Shown: one piece after another, positions 1 to 6,357 of the stretch
Layout: every line of letters begins with the position of its first letter
Numbering within the stretch: the stretch's first letter is position 1
Notes under the pieces: generated by a model
Told to the model about the DNA's origin: nothing
What the model saw: only the letters and a program-made list of their open reading frames with translations
The model's database searches: none
Position numbers and translations under genes: made by a program
DNA from: an uncultured Flavobacteriales bacterium
GTDB lineage: Bacteria > Bacteroidota > Bacteroidia > Palsa-965
Direction: 5' to 3'
Assembly: GCA_946478675.1 (NCBI GenBank)
Contig: CAMLEF010000247.1
Location: forward strand, 1 to 7,087
Length of the DNA stretch: 7,087 nt

Positions 1-615
<615 letters not shown>

Positions 616-667
616 TGAACGCCGCTTCTGGTGTATTTATCCTTCCAATATGTTTTTAAAAAATTAC

Positions 668-683
668 ATCTGAATCATCAGAT
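668..683 (+). other. Small hairpin in the 23S-5S spacer
   Basis: The spacer between 23S and 5S (about 616-689) contains no tRNA. A perfect 6-bp stem, ATCTGA with TCAGAT around the loop ATCA, ends about seven bases before the predicted 5S start. It could mark an RNase processing region of the precursor, but that is inference. A competing pairing exists between TGAATC (671-676) and GATTCA (687-692), which would reach the 5S 5' end. Confidence 0.35.
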
Positions 684-689
684 AAAGAT

Positions 690-801
690 TCATGGTGGCT
701 ATAGAGACGGGGATCACCTCTTCCCATATCGAACAGAGAAGTTAAGCCCGTCATCGCAGATGGTACTGCCCTACAAGGTGGGAGAGTATGTCGCCGCCAG
801 T
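690..801 (+). rRNA. rrf: 5S ribosomal RNA
   Basis: This is the complete small RNA of the large ribosomal subunit. The diagnostic blocks are present: CACCTCTTCCCAT (716-728), TCGAACAGAGAAGTTAAGCCC (730-750; core CGAACAGAGAAGTTAAGCCC), the GATGGTACTGC block (760-770), and GGGAGAGTATGTCGCCGCC (780-798). The terminal helix forms between GGTGGC (694-699) and GCCGCC (793-798) with one G-U pair. About 110 bases is a normal length for Bacteroidota 5S. The exact ends are estimated from the helix and may be off by two or three bases. It lies in the same operon as the 23S gene, with a spacer of about 75 bases, and is followed at once by a terminator. Confidence 0.95.
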
Positions 802-807
802 TTTACA

Positions 808-845
808 GAAACCCATACGGATTACCGTATGGGTTTCGCTTTTTT
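808..845 (+). terminator. Intrinsic terminator of the rRNA operon
   Basis: A perfect 13-bp stem, GAAACCCATACGG (808-820) with CCGTATGGGTTTC (825-837), closes a four-base loop ATTA. It is followed by GC and a run of six T (840-845). This is a textbook Rho-independent terminator six bases after the 5S RNA. It separates rRNA transcription from the porin gene downstream. Confidence 0.93.
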
Positions 846-870
846 ATGACGTTCCCGTCCCGCCAACTAT

Positions 871-878
871 TACTTTTG
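871..878 (+). promoter_or_regulatory. Predicted promoter -7 box of the porin gene
   Basis: TACTTTTG matches all six fixed positions of the Bacteroidota primary-sigma -7 consensus TAnnTTTG. No clear TTG -33 box is visible at the usual distance; only the T-rich tail of the rRNA terminator lies further upstream. If transcription starts four to six bases downstream, the leader before the ATG at 890 is only about 6-8 bases, so the mRNA would be almost leaderless. The position between the rRNA terminator and the porin start supports the call. Confidence 0.6.
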
Positions 879-889
879 TACCTGCTTCA

Positions 890-2779
890 ATGAAATTCCC
901 CTCGCAGATACTACTCCTTTGCGCATTCTTCTGCGGCGGTACCCTCTTCGCGCAAAAAAAGCCCATCACAAAAAAAGATACCTCCGTCGCCGTCGACTCG
1001 ACGAAGTTTTTCTTCTTCTATGAAAATGGATTCGGCTATGGGAATTTCCCTTTGGAATTTTCGCTGACCAATAAGCTCGACGGCTTTCAAATTTACCATC
1101 CCCGCCAGGCCGCCCTCGGAAATGCCGGCGCTCCCGAAAAACAACTTCACCTGCCCGGCCCGCAACCCGACGCTTTTTCCTGGGCCAACAGCTATTTCTC
1201 CTGGTTCGGGTACGGTCCGCAGACGCGACATTTTTACGATTCTGAAAAACCGTACACGAAACTGCAGTACATCGTTGGCCAAAAACAGGAAACGAACGTC
1301 AGTGTCGTGCATGCGCATCCGTTCGGGAAAAACTGCAACATCGCATTCGGGTTCGATCGCGTTCGGTCCACCGGTTTTTACCGCCGGCAGAATAGCAACA
1401 ATACCAGCGTCAATCTCAACGGCTGGTATCGGTCACCCGGCCGGCGGTATGCAATGCTCGCGGATCTTTACTGGACCGATATCAACGTTGCGGAGAATGG
1501 CGGCATCAAACGCGATTCGTCTTTTGAATTCGCCAGCCAGCTGGACCGGCAACTCGTTTCCATTAACCTCAGCGCGGCGACGACCAAACAAAGGTTCCGC
1601 GGAGTCTGGCTGAAGCAGTACTGGTCGTTCGGAAATGTGGTGGATACGCTTTCGGATAAAAGTGACAGCACGGAGTTCCGCACGAAGATCCAACCCGCCT
1701 GGGCCATTGTGCATACGGTTTTTCTTCGCGATGAAGTCTATCATTACCTCGACAGCGATCCTGCCGGTGGTTTTTACGAAACGATTTACAACGATTCCAC
1801 GCAGACGAACGATTCCACTTATCTCTGGCGGATCGAGAACGGTTTGTGGCTCGAGCGTTTTCAGCATCGGCCGAAAGATATTTTCGGGAAGATCGGCGTG
1901 CGGTATGAATCAGGAGAACTGATTTCCGACTCGGTGATCTACCGGCATTTTCAGAACCTGTATCTCGACGGCCGCCTGAACTGGCAAACCGGTCGCGGTT
2001 ACCTGGGGCATGCGGATGGATGGTACATTCTCAGCGGTTACAATGCCGGCGATTATCGCGCTGCGGCAGATTTCGGCAAACAATTTCAGTACGGCGTTCA
2101 TGCCGAAGTAACGCGCATGCATCCCGCGATGATTTACACGACTTATTACGGGAATCATTTTCGTTGGGAAAACGATTTTTCTTCTCCCGGAACGATCGAT
2201 GCGAACGCGTATTGGATGAAGTTGTTCGGAAAAGATCCGCGGAATCTTGTGGCAGTAACGGCCGGCTGGAAAAATTACGATCGCCCGCTGTATTTTGATT
2301 CGACGCTGCTGCCTGCGCAATACAACGGATACGTCAGTGCATTCTACGCTAATCTCCAGCTGAACATCGGTGCCGCACATTTCCGCACGCGGAGCGATAT
2401 CACCTACAACCAGCTGCCCTTGTCTTCACCGATCCGCCTCCCGCAATTGCTGGCGCGCGAATCCATCTACGGCGATTTTCATCTTTTCAAATCCGCGCTG
2501 CAGCTGCAAACGGGCATCGACGCTACCTGGTTCTCCGCCTATTACGGTGATGCGTACAACCCGAACCTTTCGCAATTCTACATTCAAAACACGAAAGAGA
2601 TCGGCAATTACGTTTTCCTCGACGCGTGGGTCAGCATCAAAGTCAAGCCGGTGCGCGTTTTCGTGAAAGCGGATCACATCAACGCCGGCCTCATGGGAAG
2701 AAATTATTATCTCGTCCCGCATTATCCCGGCAACGATTTCGCTTTGAAATTCGGCGCTTCCTGGGTCTTCAACGATTAA
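890..2779 (+). CDS. Putative outer-membrane porin, Porin_10-type beta-barrel
   Basis: A 629-residue secreted protein that should form a large beta-barrel in the outer membrane. Residues 1-21 are a signal peptide (MKFPSQ, then a hydrophobic core ending TLFA) with likely cleavage before Gln22. The rest is rich in aromatic and polar alternating strands, as in barrels. From memory of the family, several blocks are typical of Bacteroidota putative porins (Porin_10): FQIYHPRQAALGNAG (66-80), YTKLQYIVGQKQE (122-134), FGFDRVRSTGFY (153-164), and the C-terminal DHINAGLMGRNYYLVPHYP (595-613), followed by a final FGASWVF strand. Transport activity is inferred from the family; the substrate is unknown. 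An in-frame ATG at 788 was rejected because it would place the 5S 3' end and the terminator inside the gene and hide the signal peptide. The gene stands alone, after the rRNA operon and convergent with waaA. No frameshift or truncation was seen. Confidence 0.88.
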   Translation: MKFPSQILLLCAFFCGGTLFAQKKPITKKDTSVAVDSTKFFFFYENGFGYGNFPLEFSLTNKLDGFQIYHPRQAALGNAGAPEKQLHLPGPQPDAFSWANSYFSWFGYGPQTRHFYDSEKPYTKLQYIVGQKQETNVSVVHAHPFGKNCNIAFGFDRVRSTGFYRRQNSNNTSVNLNGWYRSPGRRYAMLADLYWTDINVAENGGIKRDSSFEFASQLDRQLVSINLSAATTKQRFRGVWLKQYWSFGNVVDTLSDKSDSTEFRTKIQPAWAIVHTVFLRDEVYHYLDSDPAGGFYETIYNDSTQTNDSTYLWRIENGLWLERFQHRPKDIFGKIGVRYESGELISDSVIYRHFQNLYLDGRLNWQTGRGYLGHADGWYILSGYNAGDYRAAADFGKQFQYGVHAEVTRMHPAMIYTTYYGNHFRWENDFSSPGTIDANAYWMKLFGKDPRNLVAVTAGWKNYDRPLYFDSTLLPAQYNGYVSAFYANLQLNIGAAHFRTRSDITYNQLPLSSPIRLPQLLARESIYGDFHLFKSALQLQTGIDATWFSAYYGDAYNPNLSQFYIQNTKEIGNYVFLDAWVSIKVKPVRVFVKADHINAGLMGRNYYLVPHYPGNDFALKFGASWVFND

Positions 2780-2789
2780 ATTAGTGAAG

Positions 2790-2834
2790 ATTGAACATTG
2801 AAAAATTCATTAGCATGAATCTTCAATTTTCAAT
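2790..2834. terminator. Hairpin between convergent genes, likely bidirectional terminator
   Basis: The 72-base gap between the porin and waaA stop codons holds a long imperfect hairpin. The left arm (2790-2809) and right arm (2816-2834) pair around the loop TTAGCA (2810-2815), with a one-base bulge and a mismatch. The left arm contains ATTGAA twice with a 7-base period (2790, 2797). The right arm contains its complement TTCAAT twice with the same period (2822, 2829). The stem is A/T-rich with short A and T runs on both sides, so termination in both directions is plausible. It could also be a dispersed intergenic repeat that acts as terminator. Confidence 0.6.
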
Positions 2835-2851
2835 ACGCGAATCGGAAATGA

Positions 2852-4117
2852 TCAGGAGAGGAGAAGATTTGTGCGGCCGAGAATTTTTGGCGTTGCGCCG
2901 GTATTTTCGCTGACAAATGCACCGGCTTTTTTCCCGGCTTCCTGCAGGAAAATTTCATTCGTCAGCAGCTCGTTCATTTTCTCCGCTAATTCATTTCCGG
3001 AAAAAACACCGAAGCCGCCGCCGCACGCGATCAGCCCTTTCGCTTCGTTGAACTTTTCAAAGCGCGGACCGAATACGACGGGAATGCCGTACACTGCCGC
3101 TTCGAGCGTGTTGTGAATGCTTTTGCCGAAACCGCCGCCGATGTACGCGAGCTTTCCGTAACGGTACAGCGACGAAAGCATGCCGATGTTGTCGATGATC
3201 AGCACTGTGGCTGCTGCGACCGTCGCTTCATCCGCTTTCGAAAAACGAACGATCCTTTCCAATGCAATGCCATTTTCCGACAAGCCTTTTTCGATGGCGG
3301 AAAGATGGCCTTCGCCCAATTCGTGCGGCGCGATGAGCAGCTTCCAGCCATTCTGCAAATGCATTTTCAGCGCAGGAAAAAGATGCGTCTCGTCTTCCGG
3401 CCAGCTGCTGCCGGCAATGATCACACGTTTGTTTTCGCCGGCAAAAGCAGCAGCGAGAGGAATCTCTTTTGCGCCCGCCGCAATTTCCGCGACACGATCG
3501 AAGCGCGTGTCACCTGCGATTTCCGCCTGCGTGATGCCGATCGACTGCAGCAATTCGAGCGAATGTTTTTCCTGCGTGAAAATGAAATCGTATTGCTGCA
3601 GCGCTTTGCGGAACATTCCTCCCCAGGGTTTGAAAAAACGCTGGTCGTCGCGGAAGATCGCCGAGACGAGGAAGTGCGGAATTTTCTTTTCGCTCAGTTC
3701 GCCGAGATGGTTCAACCAGAATTCGTACTTCACGAAGAAGACGATCTTCGGATGAACGAGCTGCACAAAACGTTTCGCGCGCGACGGCGTATCGAGCGGC
3801 AAATAGCTGACAATGTCGGCGCCGGAATAATTTTTCCGCACTTCATATCCCGAAGGCGAAAAGAACGTCAGCAAAATTCGGTAACCCGGATGCTGGTTGC
3901 GGAAATGCTCCATCAGCGGACGCCCCTGCTCGAATTCACCGAGCGACGCACAATGGAACCACGCAATGGGCCCGCTGCCTTTCTGCAATTTTTTTTCTAA
4001 TTCGGTGAAAAGATCTTTGCGCCCGCGGATCCACAGTTTCGCTTTCGGATTGAACAGCGAAGCGATGCGGATCGCCAGGCCGAACAGCGCAATGTTGAGC
4101 GAATACAGCGCCCGCAT
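2852..4117 (-). CDS. waaA: 3-deoxy-D-manno-octulosonic acid (Kdo) transferase
   Basis: A 421-residue glycosyltransferase (GT-B fold, family GT30) that moves Kdo from CMP-Kdo onto the lipid A precursor at the cytoplasmic face of the inner membrane. This is the first step of LPS core synthesis. Residues 4-22 form the hydrophobic N-terminal anchor. The acceptor domain carries FHCASLGEFEQG (54-65) with the expected catalytic base Glu61, and VKYEFW (129-134) with the second conserved acidic residue Glu132. The C-terminal donor domain has AGSSWPEDE (235-243) and GGGFGKSIHNTLEAAVYGIP (327-346), ending in the GPRFEKFNEA loop (350-359), which match the CMP-Kdo binding motifs of the family. Length is normal. 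The ATG start overlaps the stop of the upstream barrel gene by one base (TGATG, 4119-4115), so translation is probably coupled. It converges on the porin gene. Whether it adds one or two Kdo residues cannot be read from the sequence. The symbol kdtA is a synonym. Confidence 0.95.
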   Translation of the reverse strand: MRALYSLNIALFGLAIRIASLFNPKAKLWIRGRKDLFTELEKKLQKGSGPIAWFHCASLGEFEQGRPLMEHFRNQHPGYRILLTFFSPSGYEVRKNYSGADIVSYLPLDTPSRAKRFVQLVHPKIVFFVKYEFWLNHLGELSEKKIPHFLVSAIFRDDQRFFKPWGGMFRKALQQYDFIFTQEKHSLELLQSIGITQAEIAGDTRFDRVAEIAAGAKEIPLAAAFAGENKRVIIAGSSWPEDETHLFPALKMHLQNGWKLLIAPHELGEGHLSAIEKGLSENGIALERIVRFSKADEATVAAATVLIIDNIGMLSSLYRYGKLAYIGGGFGKSIHNTLEAAVYGIPVVFGPRFEKFNEAKGLIACGGGFGVFSGNELAEKMNELLTNEIFLQEAGKKAGAFVSENTGATPKILGRTNLLLS

Positions 4118-4875
4118 CAGTAATAATAATGGTTGCCGTTCTTACCGTAGAAAGGAATTACCCAGCCCACGCGGAAGCCGTTCAGAAGGTCGGTGCGCTG
4201 GTGCGTGTCGGCGCGCATGAGATCAAAATCCCAGCTGCGACGGCTTTTCGTAATGCCCTGCACGAATTCAAATCCCGCGTAAAAATTCACGAAGCGGTGC
4301 GTGCCCATGTACCACCAGCCGACGAATTCGGTGAATGAAACGCCGCTTGTAAGACGATCGTAACCTTTGATGTAATCGCCGGAGAGTTGCGGGCTGCGGC
4401 CGCCGTTATCGTAGATGCGGATCTTGTGCTGTAAATAACCGACGCCGCCCATCAGCAGGAGTCCGCTGTTGCGGTTCGGTGCGAAAACCTGGTTGAAGAC
4501 TTTTCCTGCGCTCACGTTCAGTGTGAACCCGCGTTCGAACATGCGTGTATCCGCGAACTTGCCTTCTTTGTCGATGAGGTAACCGTCGCTGGTGGCAATG
4601 CTGTCGAGCACGCCGTTTTCTTTCAGGTTATTGCTGAAGAGATACGTCCACTGCAGATTGAAAAGGTAATTCTTCTTCGTCTTGTAAAAGATCGAAGCGC
4701 CGGCATTGGTGTTGTTGCCGAAACGTTTCGCGAGATCGCCGCCCGGAAGCTGGTAACCGGCCGTCCCGGTAAATCCCCAGCAGCTGACGATCGAATCTTT
4801 CAGCAGGAATTGGGCGCGCCCGGGTTTTGCCAGCAGCAGCAAAGGAAAAATCAGCAGAAGAATCGCTTTTTTCAT
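4117..4875 (-). CDS. Outer-membrane beta-barrel protein of unknown function, upstream of waaA
   Basis: A 252-residue protein that I can place by type but not by function. Residues 1-21 form a signal peptide (MKKAILLLIFPLLLLA, cleavage likely at GRA before Gln22). The mature part has amphipathic strands rich in Gly and aromatics, for example FTGTAGYQLPGG (35-46), LLLMGGVGYLQHKIRI (139-154), HRFVNFYAGFEF (193-204) and LLNGFRVGWVIPFYG (230-244), which suggests a small barrel of about 8-10 strands. Long polar loops lie around 84-115 and 155-178, the latter containing GYDRLTSG (171-178). The chain ends in three tyrosines, an aromatic end that could serve as a barrel-assembly signal. No PagL-like His-Ser pair or other enzyme motif was recognised. 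It is the first gene of the operon with waaA and their stop and start overlap, which suggests a role linked to LPS or the outer membrane; this is inference. The gene starts about a dozen bases after a -7 box. Confidence 0.8.
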   Translation of the reverse strand: MKKAILLLIFPLLLLAKPGRAQFLLKDSIVSCWGFTGTAGYQLPGGDLAKRFGNNTNAGASIFYKTKKNYLFNLQWTYLFSNNLKENGVLDSIATSDGYLIDKEGKFADTRMFERGFTLNVSAGKVFNQVFAPNRNSGLLLMGGVGYLQHKIRIYDNGGRSPQLSGDYIKGYDRLTSGVSFTEFVGWWYMGTHRFVNFYAGFEFVQGITKSRRSWDFDLMRADTHQRTDLLNGFRVGWVIPFYGKNGNHYYY

Positions 4876-4880
4876 CGTCG

Positions 4881-4888
4881 TAAAGGTA
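4881..4888 (-). promoter_or_regulatory. Predicted promoter -7 box of the barrel-waaA operon
   Basis: On the minus strand the sequence reads TACCTTTA, matching TAnnTTTG in five of six fixed positions. It ends only five bases before the ATG, so transcription would begin almost at the start codon and the mRNA would be leaderless or nearly so. The nearest TTG upstream on the minus strand lies about 30 bases away, too far for a normal -33 box. The call therefore rests on the -7 box and its position alone. Confidence 0.42.
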
Positions 4889-4948
4889 AGAAAGCATCGG
4901 GAAGACGGCCGGACTTTTCAATAGTTGGCTGAAAGGGAAAAGTAAATG

Positions 4949-5028
4949 GCGGACATTCGGTCATTCGGGCATTGGGTCATTCGTTTTATGAAAGCCGTTT
5001 CCCGAATACCCGACTTCCGCCCCGAATT
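4949..5028. repeat. Octamer tandem array with inverted copies in the divergent promoter region
   Basis: Four contiguous 8-base units close to CATTCGGN occupy 4954-4985: starts at 4954, 4962, 4970 and 4978, the third with CATTGGGT and the fourth with CATTCGTT. After a short spacer the complement appears as CCCGAATA (5001) and CCCGACTT (5009), and again as CCCGAATT (5021). The arms GCGGA (4949-4953) and TTCCGC (5015-5020) extend the symmetry, so 4949-5020 can fold as an imperfect hairpin of about 20 bp per arm. The element ends three bases before the -7 box of the aminotransferase gene and covers its -33 region. It may be a dispersed repeat, a regulator binding site, or both. The rest of this intergenic stretch (4889-4948) shows only a weak 7-bp inverted repeat. 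Confidence 0.65.
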
Positions 5029-5031
5029 CCC

Positions 5032-5039
5032 TATCTTCG
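5032..5039 (+). promoter_or_regulatory. Predicted promoter -7 box of the aminotransferase gene
   Basis: TATCTTCG matches the Bacteroidota consensus TAnnTTTG in five of six fixed positions. Transcription would start near 5043-5045, leaving an A/T-rich leader of about 20 bases before the ATG at 5064. No convincing TTG -33 box is present; that region is filled by the inverted octamer copies. Confidence 0.5.
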
Positions 5040-5063
5040 CACGGTTTTAAAAACTTCAGCGTA

Positions 5064-6203
5064 ATGGAAAAAGTGGCGAAGAAAATCCAGATGGTCGACC
5101 TGATCGGGCAGTATGAAAAAATTCAGCCGGAGATCGACAAAGCGGTGATTGATGTGATCCGCTCTTCTGCGTACATCAATGGCCCGGAAGTGAAAGCGTT
5201 CAAGGCGGAGCTCGAAGCTTACCTCGGCGTGAAGCACGTCATTCCCTGCGCGAACGGGACCGACGCTCTCCAGATCGCGATGATGGCGCTCGGACTGAAA
5301 CCCGGAGACGAAGTGATCACGGCTGATTTTACCTATGTAGCGACTGCGGAAGTGATCGCGCTGCTCGGGCTGGTGCCGGTGCTGGTGGATGTTTATCCCG
5401 GCACGTTCGATATCAACATCGAAGCCATCGAAAAAGCCATTACGCCGAAAACGAAAGCGATCGTTCCGGTACACCTGTTCGGCCAGTGCGCTGATATGGA
5501 ACGCCTGAACGGGCTGGCGAAAAAACACAACCTGTTCATCATCGAAGATACCGCGCAGGCGATCGGCGCTGACTATACGTTCAGCAACGGCACCAAAGCG
5601 AAAGCCGGCACCATCGGCCATATCGGCTGCACGTCGTTCTTCCCTTCGAAGAACCTCGGCTGCTACGGCGACGGCGGTGCGATCTTCACCAACGACGACG
5701 AGCTGGCGAAGACCATGCAGATCATCGCCAACCACGGACAGACGGTGCAGTATTACCACGATATGGTCGGCGTGAATTCGCGCCTCGACAGCATCCAGGC
5801 GGCGATCCTGCGCATCAAGCTGCGTCATCTCGATGAATATGCAGCAGCACGTAACGCCGCAGCGGATTATTACGACAAAGCTTTCGCCGGCAACAAAAAG
5901 CTCACGACGCCCGCGCGCGCCAAGAACAGCACGCACGTGTTTCACCAATACACGCTGCAGCTCCACGGCGTCGACCGCAACCAGCTGCGCGAACAGCTCG
6001 CCGCAAAAGGAATTCCGGCGATGATCTATTACCCGGTGCCGCTGCATTTGCAGAAAGCCTATCTCGATCCGCGTTACAAGGAAGGCGACTTCCCGGTGAC
6101 GGAACAGCTTTGCGCATCCGTAATCTCGCTGCCGATCCACACCGAGCTCGACGAAGAAACGTTGAAATACATCACGGACAGCGTGCTGGAATTGGTGAAG
6201 TGA
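5064..6203 (+). CDS. DegT/DnrJ/EryC1/StrS-family sugar-nucleotide aminotransferase
   Basis: A complete 379-residue PLP-dependent aminotransferase (fold type I) that converts a keto sugar bound to a nucleotide into an amino sugar, normally using glutamate. The internal-aldimine lysine is Lys196 in SFFPSKNLGCYGDGG (191-205). ANGTDALQ (63-70) is the PLP-phosphate loop, and Asp162 in IIEDTAQAIGA (159-169) should pair with the PLP ring nitrogen. The dimer-contributed block GVNSRLDSIQAAIL lies around 235-248. The substrate is not certain. The overall look resembles WbpE/WlbC-type enzymes acting on UDP-3-keto-GlcNAc uronate, but no Wbp-like partner genes are visible. The downstream gene is a UDP-sugar dehydrogenase, so a role in surface polysaccharide or LPS is likely. 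The start follows a -7 box and gives the usual N-terminus (IQMVDLIGQYEKIQPEI). The gene is divergent from the barrel-waaA operon. A 369-codon open frame on the opposite strand is a shadow. Confidence 0.92.
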   Translation: MEKVAKKIQMVDLIGQYEKIQPEIDKAVIDVIRSSAYINGPEVKAFKAELEAYLGVKHVIPCANGTDALQIAMMALGLKPGDEVITADFTYVATAEVIALLGLVPVLVDVYPGTFDINIEAIEKAITPKTKAIVPVHLFGQCADMERLNGLAKKHNLFIIEDTAQAIGADYTFSNGTKAKAGTIGHIGCTSFFPSKNLGCYGDGGAIFTNDDELAKTMQIIANHGQTVQYYHDMVGVNSRLDSIQAAILRIKLRHLDEYAAARNAAADYYDKAFAGNKKLTTPARAKNSTHVFHQYTLQLHGVDRNQLREQLAAKGIPAMIYYPVPLHLQKAYLDPRYKEGDFPVTEQLCASVISLPIHTELDEETLKYITDSVLELVK

Positions 6204-6236
6204 TTTGCATCAGAAGCAATCGAATGAGTCATAACT

Positions 6237-6293
6237 AAACCACATAGGAGCATAGGCACAATAGACTAAGTGAACTATGTTCCTATGTGGTTT
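6237..6293. repeat. CATAG-type palindromic intergenic element, possible terminator
   Basis: A 19-bp stem forms between AAACCACATAGGAGCATAG (6237-6255) and its near-perfect complement at 6275-6293, with a single G-U wobble (6250 with 6280) and a 19-base loop. CATAG or ATAG recurs about every 8-10 bases through the left arm and loop (6243, 6251, 6261), and CTATGT occurs twice on the right (6275, 6283) with an 8-base period. The stem runs into TTTTAAAA, so it might terminate transcription after the aminotransferase gene, although the T run is short. From memory, similar hairpins built on CACATAG/CTATGTG occur between genes in many Bacteroidota genomes. I could not check this. If it terminates, ugd needs its own promoter, but no good TAnnTTTG box was found in 6294-6357. 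Confidence 0.7.
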
Positions 6294-6357
6294 TAAAATT
6301 CGCCCGGCACAATGTTCCCGGCGGAAAAATTCACAAATAGGACTAACAAACACATTA

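Noticed and set aside
616..689. Possible tRNA gene between 23S and 5S
   Set aside because: The spacer is about 75 bases but has no GGTTCRANYCC T-loop, no cloverleaf and no CCA end.
788..889. N-terminal extension of the porin reading frame from the ATG at 788
   Set aside because: It would begin inside 5S rRNA and cross the rRNA terminator. The ATG at 890 gives a clean signal peptide and follows a -7 box.
3113..4000. A 295-codon open frame on the plus strand inside waaA
   Set aside because: It lies wholly opposite a confident Kdo transferase gene, has a shadow-like composition, and has no promoter or family motif.
4913..4943. Inverted repeat ACTTTTC / GAAAAGT with a 17-base spacer
   Set aside because: Seven bases with a long spacer in an A/T-rich region can occur by chance, and nothing else supports an operator here.
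5031..6140. A 369-codon open frame on the minus strand opposite the aminotransferase gene
   Set aside because: The plus-strand protein has all family motifs. The antisense frame is rich in Arg, His, Val and Phe, has no recognisable domain, and is explained by the codon bias of the real gene.
6301..6326. Weak hairpin CGCC...GGCG upstream of ugd, considered as a riboswitch or operator
   Set aside because: Only four outer pairs and two inner pairs around a C-C mismatch, with no known riboswitch core.
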